Assembly: GCA_036396795.1 (NCBI GenBank)
Contig: DASWKF010000060.1
Span: 1 to 46,733 of the forward strand
DNA length: 46,733 bases
Direction of reading: 5' to 3'
Source of the DNA: JAHEEM01 sp036396795
Lineage (GTDB): Bacteria > Pseudomonadota > Gammaproteobacteria > Steroidobacterales > Rariloculaceae
Part shown: positions 6,893 to 14,388 of the stretch, piece by piece
Position numbering within the stretch: position 1 is the stretch's first letter
Layout: the number at the start of each line of letters is the position of its first letter
Notes under the pieces: model-generated
What the model was told of the DNA's origin: nothing
The model's input: the letters and a program-made list of their open reading frames with translations, nothing else
The model's database searches: none
Program-made: the position numbers and the translations under genes

Positions 6893-7345
6893 ATGAACGC
6901 CCGTCTACGAGAAGCGCGCCGCGACGATATCGAGGCGATGCATCGCATACGTTTGTCGGTACGTGAGAATCGGCTCATATCAACCGCAATCAATGAAGAA
7001 GACTACGTTGCTGCGATCGAGGAGACCGGCCGCGGCTGGGTCGTCGAGCTCGATGCAAGGATCGTCGGCTTTGCAATCGGCAATGCGCGAACGGGCAGCA
7101 TCTGGGCGCTGTTCGTCGATCCCAATCACGAAAAGCGCGGATACGGCCGCAAGCTCCATGACACGATGATTGGCTGGTTGTGGTCACAGGGACTCGACCG
7201 GCTCTGGCTAACGACGGAGCCTCGCACGCGCGCACAACGATTCTACGAAGTGGCAGGGTGGGCATACGCCGGCAGCACGGATGGCGGCGAGCACCGGTAC
7301 GAGCTCCGTCGTTCAGCCGCAGATGCCACGGCAGCACAACGATGA
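6893..7345 (+). CDS. GNAT-family N-acetyltransferase
   Basis: A 150-residue acetyltransferase. It begins ARLREARRDDIEAMHRIRLSV and carries the acetyl-CoA motif WALFVDPNHEKRGYGRKLHD with the G-x-G-x-R/K pattern. It ends with RTRAQRFYEVAGWAYAG, the motif-B region. Members with this layout acylate small amines; the substrate is unknown. ATG 6893 fits the family N-terminus; the upstream frame overlaps the cupin gene. The stop overlaps the ATG of the following GFA remnant (ATGA at 7342-7345), showing that the two were once translationally coupled. Confidence 0.83.
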   Translation: MNARLREARRDDIEAMHRIRLSVRENRLISTAINEEDYVAAIEETGRGWVVELDARIVGFAIGNARTGSIWALFVDPNHEKRGYGRKLHDTMIGWLWSQGLDRLWLTTEPRTRAQRFYEVAGWAYAGSTDGGEHRYELRRSAADATAAQR

Positions 7346-7719
7346 GATATCGAGGGTCGTGTCATTGTGCGATTCGAGGTGGACGCAAACATTGATCACG
7401 TTCGCTCGTGTGACTGCTCTATCTGCCAGAAACGAGGCGCACTTGCTCATCGGGTGCCAAAGCAGGCGCTAAGACTGCTGACGTCTTGGGATGAGCTTTC
7501 GCTTTACCGATGGGATCGAGAACCGCGAAAGACTATTTCTGCCACGCGTGCGGAATCCTGCCATTCCGCCGGCCGAGCGATCCAACGGAACAGGAGCTAC
7601 GCCAAGGCATACTGCCGTTTGACGGATGGGCGATCAATGTGAGATGTCTAGAGGGAGTGGACTTGCCGTCCATTCCTGTCATACGCGTTTACGGCAGCAG
7701 GATCAGGCACGACGCTTGA
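7342..7719 (+). pseudogene. GFA/CENP-V family gene broken by two frameshifts
   Basis: Three frames must be joined to read one GFA (glutathione-dependent formaldehyde-activating, zinc-binding) protein. The first is MRYRGSCHC at 7342. The second is RFEVDANIDHVRSCDCSICQ from about 7370. The third, from about 7507, is GSRTAKDYFCHACGILPF and on to the stop at 7719. The zinc ligands (SCHC, CDCSIC, CHACG) are all present. The first break removes bases inside the CHCG-AVRF part; the second is one missing G in a GGG run (7509-7512). It is either a recent pseudogene or carries assembly errors. It overlaps the upstream acetyltransferase by ATGA. Confidence 0.75.
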
Positions 7720-7877
7720 CCAGCCCGCAAGACCGGGACACCACTTCGCCCTTACTAGCCGAGGCGCTTTCTTTTTTACCACCGGCGCCGTCTATGCGGA
7801 TTCCGTGCGACCATTCGCCGCTTTCTCCGTCTAAAGCTATGACATGGGTCATGGCACCCTGGGATAGGAGACGAAAA

Positions 7878-8366
7878 ATGAGGCGATTTCATGTGCACGT
7901 GACGGTCGAAGACCTCGCCGCCAACGTGGGTTTCTACAGCAAGCTCTTCGGGCAGGAGCCGGCGAAGCTGGAGCGGGACTATGCCAAATGGATGCTCGAG
8001 GATCCGCTCCTGAATTTCGCGATCTCGGCGCGCGGGCGCTCGCCCGGCGTCAATCACTTCGGCATCCAAGCCGAATCCGCTGAAGAGCTGGAGAGCCTCA
8101 AGCGGCTGGCGGACACCGCGGGCGAAGGTGCGGTGCTGGACCAGGGCGCGGCCGCCTGCTGCTATGCGAACAGCGAGAAGCATTGGGTGGTGGACCCGCA
8201 GGGCTTGGCGTGGGAGCATTTCCGCACGATCTTGGATGCGCCGACTTTCGGTGAGGATGCCGCCCCGCACGACACCGCCTGTTGCATTCCGCTTCACGGA
8301 TCGGCCACGGCAGCGCCCTGTTGCGTCCCTCAACCTACGGCGCAAGACCGGGCGCAATGCTGCTGA
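7878..8366 (+). CDS. ArsI/CadI-like metalloenzyme (VOC fold, Cys-rich tail)
   Basis: A 162-residue VOC protein of the ArsI/CadI heavy-metal group. ArsI cleaves the carbon-arsenic bond of trivalent methyl- and aryl-arsenicals. The expected ligands appear close to their usual positions: His5/His7, His60, the vicinal pair C94-C95 followed by Tyr, and Glu113 in AWEHF. The tail adds three more pairs or singles (TACCIP, APCCVP, QCC), as often seen in this family. ATG 7878 is preceded by TAGGAG; the long frame upstream is spurious. It is followed 6 bases later by a sigma factor, suggesting a two-gene operon. Whether the substrate is arsenic or another thiophilic metal is not decidable from sequence. 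Confidence 0.85.
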   Translation: MRRFHVHVTVEDLAANVGFYSKLFGQEPAKLERDYAKWMLEDPLLNFAISARGRSPGVNHFGIQAESAEELESLKRLADTAGEGAVLDQGAAACCYANSEKHWVVDPQGLAWEHFRTILDAPTFGEDAAPHDTACCIPLHGSATAAPCCVPQPTAQDRAQCC

Positions 8367-8372
8367 CGACTA

Positions 8373-8942
8373 ATGGCAACCCAGCCGGCCACTGAGGACT
8401 TGGCGGCGGCCTTCGCGGGGCTCCGACGAAGCCTGCGAGCGTATCTGCGAAGGCGCCTGCCCAATCCGACCGTCGCGGACGATCTGTTGCAGGACGTCTT
8501 CCTCAAGGCCTTGTCTTCGAAGCAGATCGGGCGACGCATCGACAATCTCGGCGGCTGGCTGTATGCGGCGACTCGCACGACGCTGGCCGATTACTTCCGC
8601 TCGTCGGGAATGCCCATGGAAGCGCTGAGCGACGACATCCCGAATGAGGAAACCGATGACCCGAGGATGCATCAGGAGCTCTCGTTGTGCCTCAGGCCAT
8701 TCATCGACAAGCTACCGCCGCTGTACCGCGACACGCTGATCGCCGCCGAGTTTCAGGGCGCGACCATGCGCGCTCTCGCGGAGGCCGAAGGTGTTTCAGT
8801 CTCTGCGGTCAAGAGCAGAGCCGCACGCGCACGTGCGATGCTCAGGAGGGCGCTCCTGCAATGCTGTAACGTCGAGTTCGAGAACGGGCTCGTGAGCGGC
8901 TACCGAAGAATCGATTCGACGTGCTGCCCGGGAGCGCGCTGA
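8373..8942 (+). CDS. SigZ-like ECF sigma factor with Cys-Cys tail
   Basis: A 189-residue ECF-type sigma factor resembling SigZ. Region 2 is visible as LRAYLRRRLPNPTVADDLLQDVFLKAL and WLYAATRTTLADYFR; region 4 as LPPLYRDTLIAAEFQGATM and GVSVSAVKSRAARARAMLRRAL. After region 4 it carries LLQCCNVEF and ends STCCPGAR, two vicinal Cys pairs that could bind metal or metalloid. There is no adjacent anti-sigma gene, so a direct redox or metal response through these Cys is possible (inference). Six bases separate it from the ArsI/CadI-like gene, which supports a metal-related regulon. The ATG at 8373 fits region 2 start distance. Confidence 0.83.
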   Translation: MATQPATEDLAAAFAGLRRSLRAYLRRRLPNPTVADDLLQDVFLKALSSKQIGRRIDNLGGWLYAATRTTLADYFRSSGMPMEALSDDIPNEETDDPRMHQELSLCLRPFIDKLPPLYRDTLIAAEFQGATMRALAEAEGVSVSAVKSRAARARAMLRRALLQCCNVEFENGLVSGYRRIDSTCCPGAR

Positions 8943-8956
8943 TAGCCCGCGCCGGC

Positions 8957-9298
8957 CTACTCGTTCTCGACGGCCGCCTTGAGCCGCGCCAGAGCCTGAT
9001 CCCATTGCTTGGAGGCGCGCTCCAGATAGTTCGCCGCTTCGGCAATTCCGGCGGGCTCGTACACATACCTGCTCTCGCGCCCGACGCGCTCGCAGTTCAC
9101 CATGCCGGCATGCTCGAGCACGCGCAGGTGCTTGCTGACGCCCTGGCGCGTCAGTCCCATGCCTTGCGTGAGCTGGGCGACCGACCGCGGCCTGCCGTCC
9201 CTGAGGCGCGACAGCAGCGACAATCGCGTCGAGTCGCCGAGCGCCGCGAACACCGGTGCCGCTTCCGCGGGAATGAAGTCAGTGTGCCGAGGCGACAT
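8957..9298 (-). CDS. ArsR-family winged-helix repressor
   Basis: A 113-residue HTH protein. AAPVFAALGDSTRLSLLSRL is the first helix pair of the ArsR/SmtB fold. The recognition region is SVAQLTQGMGLTRQGVSKHLRVLEHAGMV, and the wing is CERVGRESRYVYE. It lacks the metal-binding ELCVCDL-type motif, so it is probably not a metal sensor but one of the ArsR proteins paired with SRPBCC domains. Its ATG lies inside the end of the SRPBCC gene (20-bp overlap), so it is translated from the same minus-strand mRNA. It converges with the sigma-factor gene, 14 bases away. Confidence 0.88.
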   Translation of the reverse strand: MSPRHTDFIPAEAAPVFAALGDSTRLSLLSRLRDGRPRSVAQLTQGMGLTRQGVSKHLRVLEHAGMVNCERVGRESRYVYEPAGIAEAANYLERASKQWDQALARLKAAVENE

Positions 9299-9737
9299 GG
9301 GCGAGGATGTTCCGGGCTTGGATGTTCCATCCCTGGGTGTTGTCCCGCAGCACTTCGAACCGGCGGGGATCGGGTATCGCCGAAAATCCTGACTCCGTAA
9401 TCGTCAGCCGAGTGCCCTCCGGTATCGCCTGCAGGCGAAACTCGACGAGCGTGGCCGGCTGCTCGGCAACATCGACGCCGGATTTCGAGTCGTAGTCGTG
9501 CCACCTGAACGAGAACAGCCGCTCCGGCTCCATGCGCTCCACCGTGGCCAGCCACGGCCAGCCTTCAAAGCCCGGATAGGTCATCTCTCCTCTCGAAACG
9601 GCGCCCGGCTCGAAGGGCCCGTCCAACTTCACTCGGAACCACTCGCCGAACTCCTCGAAGTCGGTGAGCGCGCGCCAGACACGCCCAACCGGCGCATTGA
9701 TCTCGACGACTTTCTCGAACGCCGATTTCCTCGATAT
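9279..9737 (-). CDS. SRPBCC-domain (START/AHSA1-like) protein
   Basis: The SRPBCC fold is clear: FEKVVEINAPVGRVWRALTD, then WFRVKLDGPFEPG, the GWPWLATVERMEPERLFSFRWH strand pair and LVEFRLQAIPEGTRLTITESGF. These proteins bind hydrophobic ligands and are often paired with ArsR regulators. Family similarity begins near 9735, yet no ATG, GTG or TTG is there. The nearest in-frame start is ATG 9869, within the divergent transporter's leader. An ATA codon at 9737 preceded by AAGG looks like a mutated ATG and is used here as a provisional boundary. The ligand is unknown. The regulator is downstream in the operon, the reverse of the common order. Confidence 0.75.
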   Translation of the reverse strand: MSRKSAFEKVVEINAPVGRVWRALTDFEEFGEWFRVKLDGPFEPGAVSRGEMTYPGFEGWPWLATVERMEPERLFSFRWHDYDSKSGVDVAEQPATLVEFRLQAIPEGTRLTITESGFSAIPDPRRFEVLRDNTQGWNIQARNILAHVASAH

Positions 9738-9777
9738 GCAACCTTCAGGTTGCCGTTGCGCGGCCCCGGAGAGTTCT

Positions 9778-11067
9778 ATGCTACTGTCACGATCCTCACC
9801 GCTGCGGGCCGCGAGGCCTGACGGCCTTACGACAAGAACGCCAAGGGAGGCGCGGCTGAGCAGCACCATTCAATCCGCAGGCCCCGGCCGTCAGTCTTCA
9901 GCCGTCGTGACGGTCGCGCTGTGCTTCGCAGTTGCGGTACTCGAAGGCTTCGATATCCAGGCGATCGGCGTCGCCGCGCCGCGCCTGGCACCCGAGCTCG
10001 GCCTCGCGTCCGGGCAGATGGGCTGGATCTTCGCGATCAGCAACATCGGCATCGTGATCGGCGCCTCGATCGGCGGCTGGCTCGCCGACCGCATCGGCCG
10101 CAAGCCGGTGTTCATGGGCGCGGTGACGACGTTCGGCATCTTCACGCTGGGCACGGCGATGGCGCCCGGGTTCGCGCCGCTGTTCATCGTGCGTTTCCTC
10201 GTCGGGCTCGGTTTCGGCGCGGCGCTGCCGAACATGATGGCGGTCGCGGCGGAAATCAGCGCACCCCAGCGGCGCACCGTGATCGCCGCGGCGATGTTCT
10301 CCGGGCTGCCTTTCGGCGGCGGCACCTCGGCGCTGGTCACCCAGATCCTGCCGCCGGATTTCGATTGGCGCGTGCTGTTCTACATGGGCGGCTCGCTGCC
10401 GCTGGTGATCGTGCCGGCGCTCTATCTCCGGATGTCGGAGACGCTCGATCGCAGCAAGCAATCGGCGTCGAAGCGTACCGACATCGGCCGCGCACTATTC
10501 GGCGAAGGGCGCGCGGCGCCGACCTTGCTGCTCTGGCTCACCTTCCTGCCGACCCTGCTGATTCTGTATCTGATTCTCAACTGGCTGCCGACGCTGGTCG
10601 CGGCGAAAGGCCTCGACCGCGTGATCGCACCGCAGGCGTCGTTGTGGTTCAACTTCGGCAGCATTCCCGGCGCGCTGCTGTTCGGCGTGCTGGTCGATAA
10701 GTTCGGCCCGCGTTGGCCGCTCGCGACGTCCTACGTCGCGCTGGTCGGCTCGCTGATCCTGCTGGGCGACGCCGGCGGCCTCGAGGCGATCGTGTTCTTC
10801 AGCGGCGCGGCGGGATTTTTTCTCATGGGCGCGAACTATTCGCTCTACGGCGTCGCCGCGGCCTACTACCCGACCGCCGTGCGCGGCACGGGCTCGGGCG
10901 CAAGCGTCGCCGTCGGGCGCGTGGGCTCGGTCGTCGGCCCGCTGCTCGCAGGCGCGCTGCTGAGCCAGGGGCTCACCGCGACGCAGGTGATTCTCGTCAT
11001 GGTGCCGGCCGCCGCGATCGCGGGCGTTTGCGTATTCTTGTTAAGCTTCTTCCGTCAGGCGACTTGA
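9778..11067 (+). CDS. MFS transporter, aromatic acid:H+ symporter (AAHS) type
   Basis: A 429-residue, twelve-helix major-facilitator protein. The first helix carries the EGFDIQAIGVAAP signature, which in AAHS transporters (PcaK, MhpT, BenK) holds an acidic residue needed for aromatic-acid uptake. Loop 2-3 has GGWLADRIGRKPVF, the standard MFS motif. It is next to the 4-hydroxybenzoate/protocatechuate degradation operon, so uptake of 4-hydroxybenzoate, protocatechuate or a methoxylated relative is the likely job. The start is taken as ATG 9778 with GGAGAG before it; the first transmembrane helix begins about 45 residues later, so a later start is possible. Confidence 0.85.
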   Translation: MLLSRSSPLRAARPDGLTTRTPREARLSSTIQSAGPGRQSSAVVTVALCFAVAVLEGFDIQAIGVAAPRLAPELGLASGQMGWIFAISNIGIVIGASIGGWLADRIGRKPVFMGAVTTFGIFTLGTAMAPGFAPLFIVRFLVGLGFGAALPNMMAVAAEISAPQRRTVIAAAMFSGLPFGGGTSALVTQILPPDFDWRVLFYMGGSLPLVIVPALYLRMSETLDRSKQSASKRTDIGRALFGEGRAAPTLLLWLTFLPTLLILYLILNWLPTLVAAKGLDRVIAPQASLWFNFGSIPGALLFGVLVDKFGPRWPLATSYVALVGSLILLGDAGGLEAIVFFSGAAGFFLMGANYSLYGVAAAYYPTAVRGTGSGASVAVGRVGSVVGPLLAGALLSQGLTATQVILVMVPAAAIAGVCVFLLSFFRQAT

Positions 11068-11079
11068 GAGATCCCGGCA

Positions 11080-12198
11080 ATGTCGATGCAACCGCCCTTC
11101 AAGGCCGATCACGTCGGTAGCTTCCTGCGGCCGAAGCAGTTGCTGGACGCGCGCCGGCGGCGTCAGAACGGTGAGATCACCGCTGCTGAGCTTCGAACCG
11201 TGGAGGATGCCGCCATCCGCGACGTCGTCAGGTTTCAGGAGGACCTCGGTCTCAAGGGAATCACCGACGGCGAGTTTCGCCGCACCTTCTTCCACGTCGA
11301 TTTTCTGACGCAGCTCGACGGCGTGGTCGAGGAAGGCGGGATTCAGGTCAAGTTTCATCGCCAGGACGGCGAGCTCGACTACGCGCCGCCCGTCATGAAG
11401 GTCAGGGGCAGGATCCGCCACTCGAAGCCCATTCAACTCGAGGACTTCAAGTTTCTGAAGCCGATCGTGACCAAAGGCGCGGTGCCCAAGGTGACGATCC
11501 CGTCACCGACGATGCTGCACTTTCGCGGCGGCCGCGACGCCATCGACACCGCGGCGTATCCGGACATGGACGAGTTCTACGCCGACGTCGCCAAGGCCTA
11601 CGCCGAGGAGATCAAATCACTCTCGGACGCCGGCTGCCGCTATCTGCAGATGGACGACACCAACCTCGCCTATCTCTGCGACCCGAAGCTCAGGGAAGCG
11701 ACGCGCGCGCGCGGCGACGACCCCGACGAGCTGCCGCGCAGCTACGCGCGCTGGATCAACGCCTGCATCGCCGACAAGCCCTTCGACATGACCGTCTGCG
11801 TGCATCTGTGCCGCGGCAATTTCAGAAGCTATTGGGCCGCCGAGGGCGGTTACGAGCCCGTAGCCGAGGCGCTGTTCAACGAGCTTCAGGTCGACGGTTA
11901 TTTCCTCGAGTACGACGACGACCGCTCCGGCGATTTCCGGCCGCTGCGCTTCGTGCCCAAGGGCAAGACCGTCGTGCTCGGGCTGGTGACGACCAAGCTC
12001 GGCGAGCTCGAATCGAAGGACGACATCAAGCGCCGCATCAATGAGGCGGCCCAGTACCTGCCGCTGGAGCAACTGGCGCTCTCGCCGCAATGCGGCTTCT
12101 CCTCGACCGTGCACGGCAACGAGATCGAGATCGGCGCGCAAGCCGACAAGCTCAGGCTCGTGATTGAGGTCGCGCGCGAGGTCTGGGGCGAGATCTAG
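11080..12198 (+). CDS. MetE-like cobalamin-independent methyltransferase
   Basis: A 372-residue protein corresponding to the C-terminal catalytic half of cobalamin-independent methionine synthase (YxjG-type). Zinc ligands can be placed as His242 and Cys244 (VCVHLCRGN), Glu277 (YFLEYDDDRSG) and Cys338 (SPQCGF). The N-terminal ADHVGSFLRP block is typical. Such short forms transfer methyl groups to homocysteine-like thiols from donors other than methyl-folate. It follows the transporter by 12 bases, with GAGAGA before the ATG, in a locus for protocatechuate breakdown. A role in recovering methyl groups from methoxylated aromatics is possible but unproven. Methionine salvage is the alternative. 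Confidence 0.85.
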   Translation: MSMQPPFKADHVGSFLRPKQLLDARRRRQNGEITAAELRTVEDAAIRDVVRFQEDLGLKGITDGEFRRTFFHVDFLTQLDGVVEEGGIQVKFHRQDGELDYAPPVMKVRGRIRHSKPIQLEDFKFLKPIVTKGAVPKVTIPSPTMLHFRGGRDAIDTAAYPDMDEFYADVAKAYAEEIKSLSDAGCRYLQMDDTNLAYLCDPKLREATRARGDDPDELPRSYARWINACIADKPFDMTVCVHLCRGNFRSYWAAEGGYEPVAEALFNELQVDGYFLEYDDDRSGDFRPLRFVPKGKTVVLGLVTTKLGELESKDDIKRRINEAAQYLPLEQLALSPQCGFSSTVHGNEIEIGAQADKLRLVIEVAREVWGEI

Positions 12199-12226
12199 GC
12201 CTGGATGCCCGCCGCCGGGAGACGCG

Positions 12227-13222
12227 TCAGGCGAACTCCTCGCTGTCGATCTCGGCGAGGCTCGCGTCGGAGTAGCGTTTGCCGGCGATCGTGCGCTCGT
12301 TGATCAACGCATCGAGCTTCTCGACCGTTTCGGCGCCGAGCATGATCGCCGCGGCGGCGAGATCCTGCTGCAGATGCTCGATCGAGGTCGTGCCCGGGAT
12401 CGGCAGGATGTGCGGCGCCTTGTGCAGCAGCCACGCTAGGGCGAGCTGCGCCGGCGTGCAGCCCGCGGCCTTCGCGATCTCCCTGTAGGGCTCGAGCATT
12501 CGCGCGTTGCCCGAGAAGAACGGCTCCTGAAACCGCGGCATCGTGCGGCGCACGTCCTTGGCGACGAAGCCCGGCGGATCGAGATCGACCTCCGTCAGAA
12601 AGCCGCGCCCTAGCGGTGAGAACGCAACGAAGGCGACGCCCAGCTCGCGGCAGGCATCGAGCATCGCGATCTCAGGATTGCGCGTCCAAAGCGAATACTC
12701 GCTTTGCACCGCGGCGATCGGGTGCAGCGCGTGGGCTTTTCTGAGCGTCGCCGCCGAGACCTCGGACAAGCCGAGCGCCCTCACCTTGCCGCTCTCGACC
12801 ATCCGCGCCATCTCGCCGAGGCTGTCCTCGAGCGGCATGGACTTGTCCCAGCGGTGCAGGTAGTAAAGATCGACGACGTCGGTGTCGAGACGCGTCAACG
12901 ACGCTTCCAGCATCAACCTCAGCGTCGCTGGCCGCCCGTCGATGACGCGCTTGCCGTCGACGCCGTGCAGGCCGCATTTGCTCGTCAGCACGATGCGATC
13001 CCGATAAGGCTTCAACGCGGGCCCGACGAGTGCCTCGTTGCGGCCGAAGCCGTAGAGCGCCGCGGTATCGAAATGCGTCACGCCGAGCTCGACGGCCGCG
13101 TGCAAGACCGCAATGCCCTGCTCGCGCGGCGGCGGCTCGCCGTAGGCGTGGCTCAAGTTCATGCAGCCGAGGCCGATCGGATGCACCTTGCGACCTGCGA
13201 GCGAACGCAGCTCGACGCTCAC
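12227..13222 (-). CDS. Aldo/keto reductase, last gene of the lig operon
   Basis: A 331-residue NADP(H)-dependent aldo/keto reductase of the TIM-barrel superfamily. The catalytic tetrad is Asp52, Tyr57 (HFDTAALYG), Lys82 (LTSKCG) and His123 (YYLHRWD). C-terminal cofactor segments are LPIPGTTSIEHLQQD. The GTG start at 13222 overlaps the pobA stop (GTGA), so it is translationally coupled to the aromatic pathway. No standard step of the protocatechuate 4,5-cleavage route needs an AKR. It may reduce an aromatic aldehyde, detoxify a semialdehyde intermediate or shape substrate range. The convergent MetE-like gene ends 28 bases away, with no terminator visible. Confidence 0.88.
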   Translation of the reverse strand: MSVELRSLAGRKVHPIGLGCMNLSHAYGEPPPREQGIAVLHAAVELGVTHFDTAALYGFGRNEALVGPALKPYRDRIVLTSKCGLHGVDGKRVIDGRPATLRLMLEASLTRLDTDVVDLYYLHRWDKSMPLEDSLGEMARMVESGKVRALGLSEVSAATLRKAHALHPIAAVQSEYSLWTRNPEIAMLDACRELGVAFVAFSPLGRGFLTEVDLDPPGFVAKDVRRTMPRFQEPFFSGNARMLEPYREIAKAAGCTPAQLALAWLLHKAPHILPIPGTTSIEHLQQDLAAAAIMLGAETVEKLDALINERTIAGKRYSDASLAEIDSEEFA

Positions 13223-14388
13223 AACGGCAACCCCACGTAGTTCTCGGCGAGCGATTTCTGCGCCGCCTCGGAGCTCGCGAGATACTGAAACTCGGCGACC
13301 TGCATGCGCCTCTCGAAAGGCCCGGTCTCCGGAAAGCGGTGCAAGAGGTTCGTCAAGGTCCACGAGAACCGCTCCGCCTTCCACACTCGCGCCAGGGCAC
13401 GCTCGGAATAGCTATCGACGCCCGACTCGTCGCCGCCGGCGAACCAGCGAATGAGCGCATCGGCGAGATAGGTGGCGTCGGAGGCGGCGAGATTCAGACC
13501 CTTGGCCCCGGTGGGCGGCACGATGTGGGCGGCGTCGCCGGCGAGGAACAGGCTGCCATGGCGCATCGGCTCGAACACATAGGAGCGTATCGGCGCGATC
13601 GATTTCTCGATCGCAGGCCCGCGCGTCACCGAGCCGCCGGCCTTGGGCCCGAGCCTGAGCTCGAACTCGTCCCAGAACCTCTCGTCCGGCCAGTTCTCGA
13701 TGGGCTCGTCGATCGGTATCTGCACATAACAACGGCTGCGCGTCAGCGAGCGCATCGAGGCGAGCGCGAAGCCGTGCTCGTGATTCGCGTAGACGACCTC
13801 GGGATTGCACGGCGGCACGTCGGCGAGCACGCCGAGCCAGCCGAAAGGATAAATGCGCTCGTACTCGCGCCCGGCGCGCTTCGGCACGGCTTTGCGCGAC
13901 GGGCCGTAGTAACCGTCGCAACCGGCGATGAAGCGCGCTTCGACGCGCTCGTGGGCGCCGCCATTGGTGAGCTCGAGGTATGGCGTGTCGCTGTCGATGT
14001 CGTGCAGCGCCACGTCCTGTGCTTCCCAGATGATCTTAAGCCCGCGCGCCTCGGCGGCATCGATGAGATCCCTGGTGATCTCGGTTTGGCCGTAGACCGT
14101 GACGTGCTTGCCGGTCAATCGCGGCAGGTCGATGCGAATCAGGCGCTCGCCGTCGGTCAGATTGACGCCGTCGTGCACCAGGCCCTCGGCGCGCAGGCGC
14201 GCGTCGAGGTCGAGGCGCTCGAGCAGATCGGTGGTGGTCTGCTCAAGCACGCCGGCGCGCACGCGCCCGAGCACGTGCTCGGCGGAGTGCCGCTCGACGA
14301 TGACGACGCTCAAGCTCGCCTGCCGCAGCAGATGTCCGAGTAGCAAGCCCGCCGGGCCCGATCCGACGATCGCGACCTGGCATTTCAA
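13219..14388 (-). CDS. pobA: 4-hydroxybenzoate 3-monooxygenase
   Basis: A 389-residue flavoprotein hydroxylase converting 4-hydroxybenzoate to protocatechuate with NADPH and O2. The FAD dinucleotide-binding motif GSGPAG is at 9-14. It is followed by LGRVRAGVLEQ (flavin and substrate contact), VTVYGQTEITRDL, the DG motif in IAGCDGYYG, the GD motif LFLAGDAAHIVPPTGAKGLNLAASD and the C-terminal SLAENYVGLPL. These match PobA throughout. The start is TTG 14388, which overlaps the ligC stop as TTGA; family alignment begins exactly there (KCQVAIVG). It supplies protocatechuate to the ring-cleaving enzymes encoded upstream in the same operon. Confidence 0.95.
   Translation of the reverse strand: MKCQVAIVGSGPAGLLLGHLLRQASLSVVIVERHSAEHVLGRVRAGVLEQTTTDLLERLDLDARLRAEGLVHDGVNLTDGERLIRIDLPRLTGKHVTVYGQTEITRDLIDAAEARGLKIIWEAQDVALHDIDSDTPYLELTNGGAHERVEARFIAGCDGYYGPSRKAVPKRAGREYERIYPFGWLGVLADVPPCNPEVVYANHEHGFALASMRSLTRSRCYVQIPIDEPIENWPDERFWDEFELRLGPKAGGSVTRGPAIEKSIAPIRSYVFEPMRHGSLFLAGDAAHIVPPTGAKGLNLAASDATYLADALIRWFAGGDESGVDSYSERALARVWKAERFSWTLTNLLHRFPETGPFERRMQVAEFQYLASSEAAQKSLAENYVGLPL

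Noticed and set aside
13030..14343. 437-codon plus-strand frame across pobA and the AKR gene
   Set aside because: Antisense to two well-recognised enzymes and without family sequence.
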